Source of the DNA: CAJGDV01 sp036667875
GTDB taxonomy: Bacteria > Bacillota_I > Bacilli_A > RF39 > UBA660
Assembly: GCA_036667875.1 (NCBI GenBank)
Contig: JAVWTD010000023.1
Coordinates: forward strand, 1-18,255
Direction: 5' to 3'
Length of the DNA stretch: 18,255 bases
Part shown: piece by piece, positions 14,966 to 18,255 of the stretch
How positions within the stretch are numbered: the first letter of the stretch is position 1
Layout of the letters: each line of letters starts with the position of its first letter
Made by a program: the position numbers and the translations under genes
The notes under the pieces: model-generated
Told to the model about the DNA's origin: nothing
What the model saw: the letters and a program-made list of their open reading frames with translations, nothing else
Database searches by the model: none

Positions 14966-15886
14966 TTAGTTTCTTAAGTTTTTACTGATTAATTCTATGT
15001 CTTCTGTCATTTGTTTGATTCGTTCCATGATTCGTCTAGCTTTTAATATGTCTGTTCCATCTTTAGTTCTACTGAAGTGACTTTCTAAGTCTTTTATAGT
15101 TAGATTTGATGTGAACATAGTAATACAATTATTATTCATTCTATAATCAAGGATAGTTGATAATATTTCATCTCTTCCCCATACTGTATTGTTTTCTGCT
15201 CCGATATCATCAATAAATAAAATTGGTGTGTTTTTAACTTGATAAATAATATTTTCTAAGTCGTTATCATATCCAAAATGGTTTTTTAAATCTCTTAAAA
15301 ATTCGGGCCAAAAGATTATTGTGCTTCTTATATTTTTCTTTGCTAGTTCTACTAATAAGGCACTTATAATAAAACTTTTACCACATCCAAAACTACCGTG
15401 CAAGTATAGTCCTTTTGTGACTTCAGGATAGTTTTTAATAAAGTTATAAACCCATTCGATTGCTTTGAACCTAGTTGCATCGGTTGTATAAATTTCTTTT
15501 ATGTTAGCCTCTAATAAGCATTTTGGTGTTTGATATACTGTAATATTTTTTAAAATTGCATCTTGTTTTAAAATCTTTTTTTGAAATTTACATGCCCTAT
15601 AGTTAAATACTATAGAGTTTTTAGAAATTGTTGGTAAGTAAGCATATCCACATAGTTTGTTTTTACATTCTAATATATTTTTACATTTCATACAGTTTGA
15701 ATATTCAACTGAACTTTTTTCAAGTAATGAAGTATATTTTTCTAAAACATCTTTTGAGATATTTAACTTTGACACGAGTTCTTTAAAGTCATCATTTTTC
15801 ATGGCTTCATTAAATTCTTTACTAAGATTTTTGTTTACTGTATCAAGCAATCCACTTTTCTTCAATGTTTCTTTTAAAGTTTCCAT
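14966..15886 (-). CDS. dnaI: Primosomal protein DnaI (helicase loader)
   Basis: This 306-residue AAA+ ATPase loads the replicative helicase onto DNA at the origin and at restart sites; Bacillus subtilis DnaI has 311 residues. The N-terminal helicase-binding region contains a zinc-type cysteine cluster (Cys65, Cys68, Cys74, Cys79, Cys99). The ATPase core has Walker A GSFGCGKS (164-171), Walker B ILFIDD (222-227) with the DDIGAE extension, and sensor 1 TSN (259-261). Arginines near RRIMERI (284-290) include the likely arginine finger. The ATG lies 8 bases after the dnaB stop codon, and its GGAGG ribosome binding site overlaps that region, so the pair is tightly coupled. Confidence 0.95.
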   Translation of the reverse strand: METLKETLKKSGLLDTVNKNLSKEFNEAMKNDDFKELVSKLNISKDVLEKYTSLLEKSSVEYSNCMKCKNILECKNKLCGYAYLPTISKNSIVFNYRACKFQKKILKQDAILKNITVYQTPKCLLEANIKEIYTTDATRFKAIEWVYNFIKNYPEVTKGLYLHGSFGCGKSFIISALLVELAKKNIRSTIIFWPEFLRDLKNHFGYDNDLENIIYQVKNTPILFIDDIGAENNTVWGRDEILSTILDYRMNNNCITMFTSNLTIKDLESHFSRTKDGTDILKARRIMERIKQMTEDIELISKNLRN

Positions 15887-15894
15887 AATACCTC

Positions 15895-17184
15895 CTATAG
15901 ATTATTAATCATACTTTCTAATTCTAATGATTTATTTAGATCTTCTTTTACTACAATATCTTTATCAAACCATTCTGGAACATCTGCTTCTTTTTCTCTG
16001 AATGTTCTTTTATTTTCTCTAAATGTTCCTTTGGTTCTTCTTTGAAATTCTTCTCTTGCTATATCCATAGCTTGTTCAACTGTTTTAATATCTTTACTTT
16101 TCCAGTTGTTTGCAATAGCGGATATGAAATTTTTGTTTAGTTTATTATCAGAAATCTTTAATACATATTCAATTAAAACATTTATTACTCCTGGATTTAA
16201 TTCAATGTCTACCATTAAATGATTTAAAATATCAATATAAATATCTGATAGTTTTTTAACTTTGTTTTTCATACATAGAAATGAGATTGGATCAGTTGTT
16301 TCAAACATATAAATTTGTTTGGATTTTGAATCACTTTTTGTTATATCTTTTCTTAAGTGAATTGGTTGTGTTTTTCTAATTATTGTAGGTAAGCGATTAT
16401 TATTTTCAAATTTATAATAATTAGCAAAATTAGATGCTAATATTTTTGAATCAATTCTATTTTTACCTATTACTGATTTACCTATTAATTCTATATAGGT
16501 AGGTTCACTAAAACGATAAAGAAAGCATAGTTTAACAATTAATTCAGAAACTTTTTTAGGTACTTCTATGTGGTTAGCGGTAATCTCTGGTATACGTATT
16601 ATTAGTTTTTCAATATCAATATCTGATTTAACACCAAATGTATTAAAATTTCTTTTTCTAATATTAGAGGTATCAATGATAAAATTACTACTAGCTTGGT
16701 ATAAATTTGAAAATGATTCTGAAATGTCTTCGTAATCAATTAATTCAATTTTAGGAATTTTAAAATGATTTTTTGTTTTATTATATTGTAATGTACCAAG
16801 TGCTGTTTCTAATGAGGTACATAAAAGAGGGTTTGAAAAGAAATCATAGGCTGGTTGAGGAGAGTATAGTTCTATTCGGTAATCATTGATTTCTCCTTTT
16901 TTTACAAATGTTTTTATTAATCCAACTGCTTCAAGGTGCTTTCTAGCGTCTTCAATTTCTTTTAAAGAAACTCCCATATAATTTATTAGTTGTTTATGGG
17001 TTGTAACTTCAGATAATAAATCATTTTGTTCAAGATATGTCCAAAAAGTAAAGTAAAGATTTATGGCAATACTGCCAACAATAGGTTGATAGAGCATAGT
17101 TAAACTTTTTCTATCACTATTATGTAGTATAGTACGGTTGATGACTGTAAAAGTATCTAAAGGCATTATATTAACGTTAGACAT
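15895..17184 (-). CDS. dnaB: Replication initiation protein DnaB (Gram-positive, DnaD-like)
   Basis: This is the Firmicute DnaB, a DNA- and membrane-associated initiation protein that recruits the DnaI-helicase complex; it is not the E. coli helicase of the same name. The product has 429 residues (Bacillus subtilis DnaB has 472). An N-terminal winged-helix region (about 15-120) contains LYQPIVGSIAINLYF. The C-terminal DnaD-like domain has the motif FxxxIxxxW (Phe353, Ile357, Trp361), matching YxxxIxxxW of the family, and a VPEWFDKD segment near the end. I chose ATG 17184 because AAAGGAG sits 9 bases before it; ATG 17193 overlaps the ribosome binding site. dnaI follows 8 bases downstream. Upstream lies an unusual leader with a terminator-like hairpin. 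Confidence 0.92.
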   Translation of the reverse strand: MSNVNIMPLDTFTVINRTILHNSDRKSLTMLYQPIVGSIAINLYFTFWTYLEQNDLLSEVTTHKQLINYMGVSLKEIEDARKHLEAVGLIKTFVKKGEINDYRIELYSPQPAYDFFSNPLLCTSLETALGTLQYNKTKNHFKIPKIELIDYEDISESFSNLYQASSNFIIDTSNIRKRNFNTFGVKSDIDIEKLIIRIPEITANHIEVPKKVSELIVKLCFLYRFSEPTYIELIGKSVIGKNRIDSKILASNFANYYKFENNNRLPTIIRKTQPIHLRKDITKSDSKSKQIYMFETTDPISFLCMKNKVKKLSDIYIDILNHLMVDIELNPGVINVLIEYVLKISDNKLNKNFISAIANNWKSKDIKTVEQAMDIAREEFQRRTKGTFRENKRTFREKEADVPEWFDKDIVVKEDLNKSLELESMINNL

Positions 17185-17208
17185 TTCAATCATCTCCTTT
17201 TAATTCTT

Positions 17209-17217
17209 ATTTTATCA
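17209..17217 (-). promoter_or_regulatory. Candidate extended -10 promoter close to dnaB
   Basis: TGATAAAAT on the minus strand fits an extended -10 element (TGnTAAAAT), though there is no good -35 box. It would give dnaB a transcript that starts after the hairpin at 17231-17266. Confidence 0.4.
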
Positions 17218-17230
17218 TAAATAGACTAGT

Positions 17231-17266
17231 AAAAAAAGAAAAAAGACGAAAAAAAGCTTTTTGTCT
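17231..17266 (-). terminator. Terminator-like hairpin in the dnaB leader
   Basis: On the minus strand AGAC...GTCT (17263-17266 and 17244-17247) encloses an inner AAAAAGC/TTTTT stem and is followed by TTTTTTC and seven T. It lies about 35 bases after a consensus -10 box and 47 bases before dnaB, so it may end a short RNA or attenuate dnaB transcription. Confidence 0.55.
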
Positions 17267-17274
17267 ATCTATTT

Positions 17275-17292
17275 TTAAATTACATTTACCAT
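17275..17292 (-). other. Possible five-codon leader ORF (MVNVI)
   Basis: An ATG on the minus strand follows AGGTGG at proper distance and is closed by TAA after five codons, just before the leader hairpin. The ribosome binding site lies at the predicted transcript start, so translation is uncertain. Confidence 0.25.
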
Positions 17293-17308
17293 ACTACCAC
17301 CTAAGTCT

Positions 17309-17314
17309 ATTATA
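17309..17314 (-). promoter_or_regulatory. Candidate -10 box of the dnaB leader RNA
   Basis: A perfect TATAAT on the minus strand lies downstream of the yebC terminator. The -35 region is only a T run, so the promoter may be weak or depend on a factor. Confidence 0.45.
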
Positions 17315-17325
17315 CTACAATAAAA

Positions 17326-17353
17326 GTTAAAAAAAAAGAGACTAATCCTCTTT
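17326..17353 (-). terminator. Intrinsic terminator after yebC
   Basis: The stem AAAGAG/CTCTTT with a seven-base loop is followed by a long T run on the minus strand. It overlaps the yebC stop codon. Confidence 0.8.
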
Positions 17354-18068
17354 ATAAATTAACATTATGATATACATTTTGTACATCTTCTACTTCATCA
17401 AACATAGCAAGCATTTTTTTAAATACAACTAAATCTTCTTCTGCTAAAGTAATTGTTTCTTTTGGTATCATTGCAATTTCTTCTGTTTCAAATATAACAT
17501 TTGGAAGGACTTTTAAAATTGCTTTTTTGATTTTAAATAAATCATTAGGAAGACCATAAATTACTACTTGGTCATCTTGATTTTCAATATCTTGTAAATC
17601 AATATCAGCTTCAATTAAAACTTCCATTGCTTGTTCTAAATCCATTCCTTTAAATGAGATTATAGAATTATTATCATACATATAAGATACACTTCCAATA
17701 GCGCCCATTTTAATATGTGTTTTATTAATAACTGCTCTTAATTCAGAGACACTTCTATTTACATTATCAGTTAAGCACTCAACAATTACAGTTGAACCAC
17801 CTGGTCCAAACATTTCATAACTAGCGCTTACGTACGATTCATCTGCACCACTATTTACTTTATCAATTGCTCTTTTAATAATATCACTTGGAACTTGTTC
17901 TTTTTTTGCTCTTTCAATAAGGCGTTTTAAACTGTCGTTACTTTCAACTTCAATTCCACCATTTTTAGCTGCTAAATATATTTCTTTTGCATACATTGAA
18001 TATATTTTACCTTTTGCTGCTCCTGTTTTTTGAATGCTTACTTTTCTTACTTCGTATGCTCTTCCCAT
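17352..18068 (-). CDS. yebC: YebC/PmpR-family protein (YeeN type)
   Basis: This 238-residue protein is of normal length for the YebC/PmpR/TACO1 family. Recognisable blocks are the YxxxAKEIYLAAKNGG N-terminal segment, LIERAKKEQVPSDIIKRAIDK, and YEMFGPGGSTVIVECLTDNVNRSVSELR in the central domain, followed by MGAIGSVSYMYD. The N-terminus (MGRAYEVRKVSIQKTGAAKGKIYS) is of the Firmicute YeeN kind. Members are described as DNA-binding regulators, and more recently some as factors that relieve ribosome stalling; the sequence alone does not decide which applies. It is monocistronic, with its own promoter and terminator. Confidence 0.95.
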   Translation of the reverse strand: MGRAYEVRKVSIQKTGAAKGKIYSMYAKEIYLAAKNGGIEVESNDSLKRLIERAKKEQVPSDIIKRAIDKVNSGADESYVSASYEMFGPGGSTVIVECLTDNVNRSVSELRAVINKTHIKMGAIGSVSYMYDNNSIISFKGMDLEQAMEVLIEADIDLQDIENQDDQVVIYGLPNDLFKIKKAILKVLPNVIFETEEIAMIPKETITLAEEDLVVFKKMLAMFDEVEDVQNVYHNVNL

Positions 18069-18093
18069 ATTTCCACTCTCTTTCGTTTTTAAT

Positions 18094-18122
18094 ATAATAC
18101 TAAATTTTTATGATTTTGTAAA
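18094..18122 (-). promoter_or_regulatory. Sigma-A promoter of yebC
   Basis: On the minus strand TTTACA (18117-18122) and TATTAT (18094-18099) are separated by 17 bases, about 25 bases before the yebC start. Confidence 0.65.
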
Positions 18123-18147
18123 TAATTAAATATAAATGTTTTTCTAT

Positions 18148-18184
18148 AAAAAAAGATAAAAGAATAAAATTAGTCTTTTATTCT
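18148..18184 (-). terminator. Intrinsic terminator after rnc
   Basis: A perfect nine-base stem AGAATAAAA/TTTTATTCT with a six-base loop is followed on the minus strand by TTTATCTTTTTTT. It overlaps the last codons of rnc. Confidence 0.85.
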
Positions 18185-18255
18185 CCGTTTTGTGCTTTTT
18201 TTAAGGCATCTTTAGCAGCTTCTTGTTCTGCTTCTTTTTTACTATGTGCTATTCC
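18178..18255 (-). CDS. rnc: Ribonuclease III, C-terminal end only
   Basis: The last 25 codons of a gene that continues beyond the window, too short to stand out on length. The residues GIAHSKKEAEQEAAKDALKK match the final helix of a double-stranded RNA-binding domain, as at the C-terminus of RNase III (SKKEAEQxAAxxAL), and the protein ends six residues later at TAA. Another protein with a C-terminal dsRBD cannot be excluded, but RNase III is much the most common in Bacilli. Confidence 0.75.
   Translation of the reverse strand, partial: GIAHSKKEAEQEAAKDALKKAQNGE

Overview
The window is about 18 kb of very AT-rich, gene-dense DNA. Every gene I can support lies on the minus strand, so the biological order runs from right to left. 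The organism looks like a low-GC Gram-positive of the Bacilli side of the Firmicutes. The evidence is the primosomal pair DnaB/DnaI, a threonyl T-box leader, sortases with a sortase-anchored adhesin, and three clear endospore genes (spoIIIAH, gerE, gerM). A ThrS without its TGS domain, as in mycoplasmas, hints at a lineage near the Erysipelotrichia/Mollicutes branch; that placement is inference. Two runs of exactly 100 N (8066-8165, 13872-13971) are scaffold gaps, so this is a draft or metagenomic assembly. Both gaps interrupt genes.

Right part (18255 to 11232): the 3' end of rnc (RNase III), a YebC/YeeN-family regulator, then the replication-initiation operon dnaB-dnaI, followed in the same operon by a divergent RNB-domain (RNase II/R-like) protein. 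Next come a sigma-A promoter and T-box leader controlling thrS. Between yebC and dnaB sits a short promoter-plus-hairpin unit that may be an attenuated leader or a small RNA.

Centre (11154 to 9299): a sporulation block spoIIIAH-gerE-gerM, with sequences matching a sigma-K promoter before gerE and a sigma-E promoter before gerM, then a tRNA-Arg(UCU) with encoded CCA and a terminator. SpoIIIAH and GerM are known in Bacillus subtilis to work in the same mother cell-forespore channel complex, so their pairing away from a visible spoIIIA operon is informative.

Left part (9127 to 1): cell-surface functions. Two paralogous modules each contain a sortase followed by a multi-pass membrane protein of unknown family. 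The first in transcription order (9127-7567) is headed by an unrecognised 56-residue protein. The second (3692-1) is headed by a 772-residue thioester-domain adhesin with five isopeptide-type Cna-B repeats and a C-terminal sorting signal. Between them lie a PlsC-like acyltransferase and a hybrid sensor histidine kinase with two receiver domains.

The most promising undescribed element is the duplicated sortase plus membrane-protein module. Both sortases lack the usual catalytic arginine after the cysteine, and the partner family has a conserved C-terminal segment. The hybrid kinase next to the adhesin and the tandem promoters with a repeated ATCCGAG motif suggest regulated surface display, but that link is inference.
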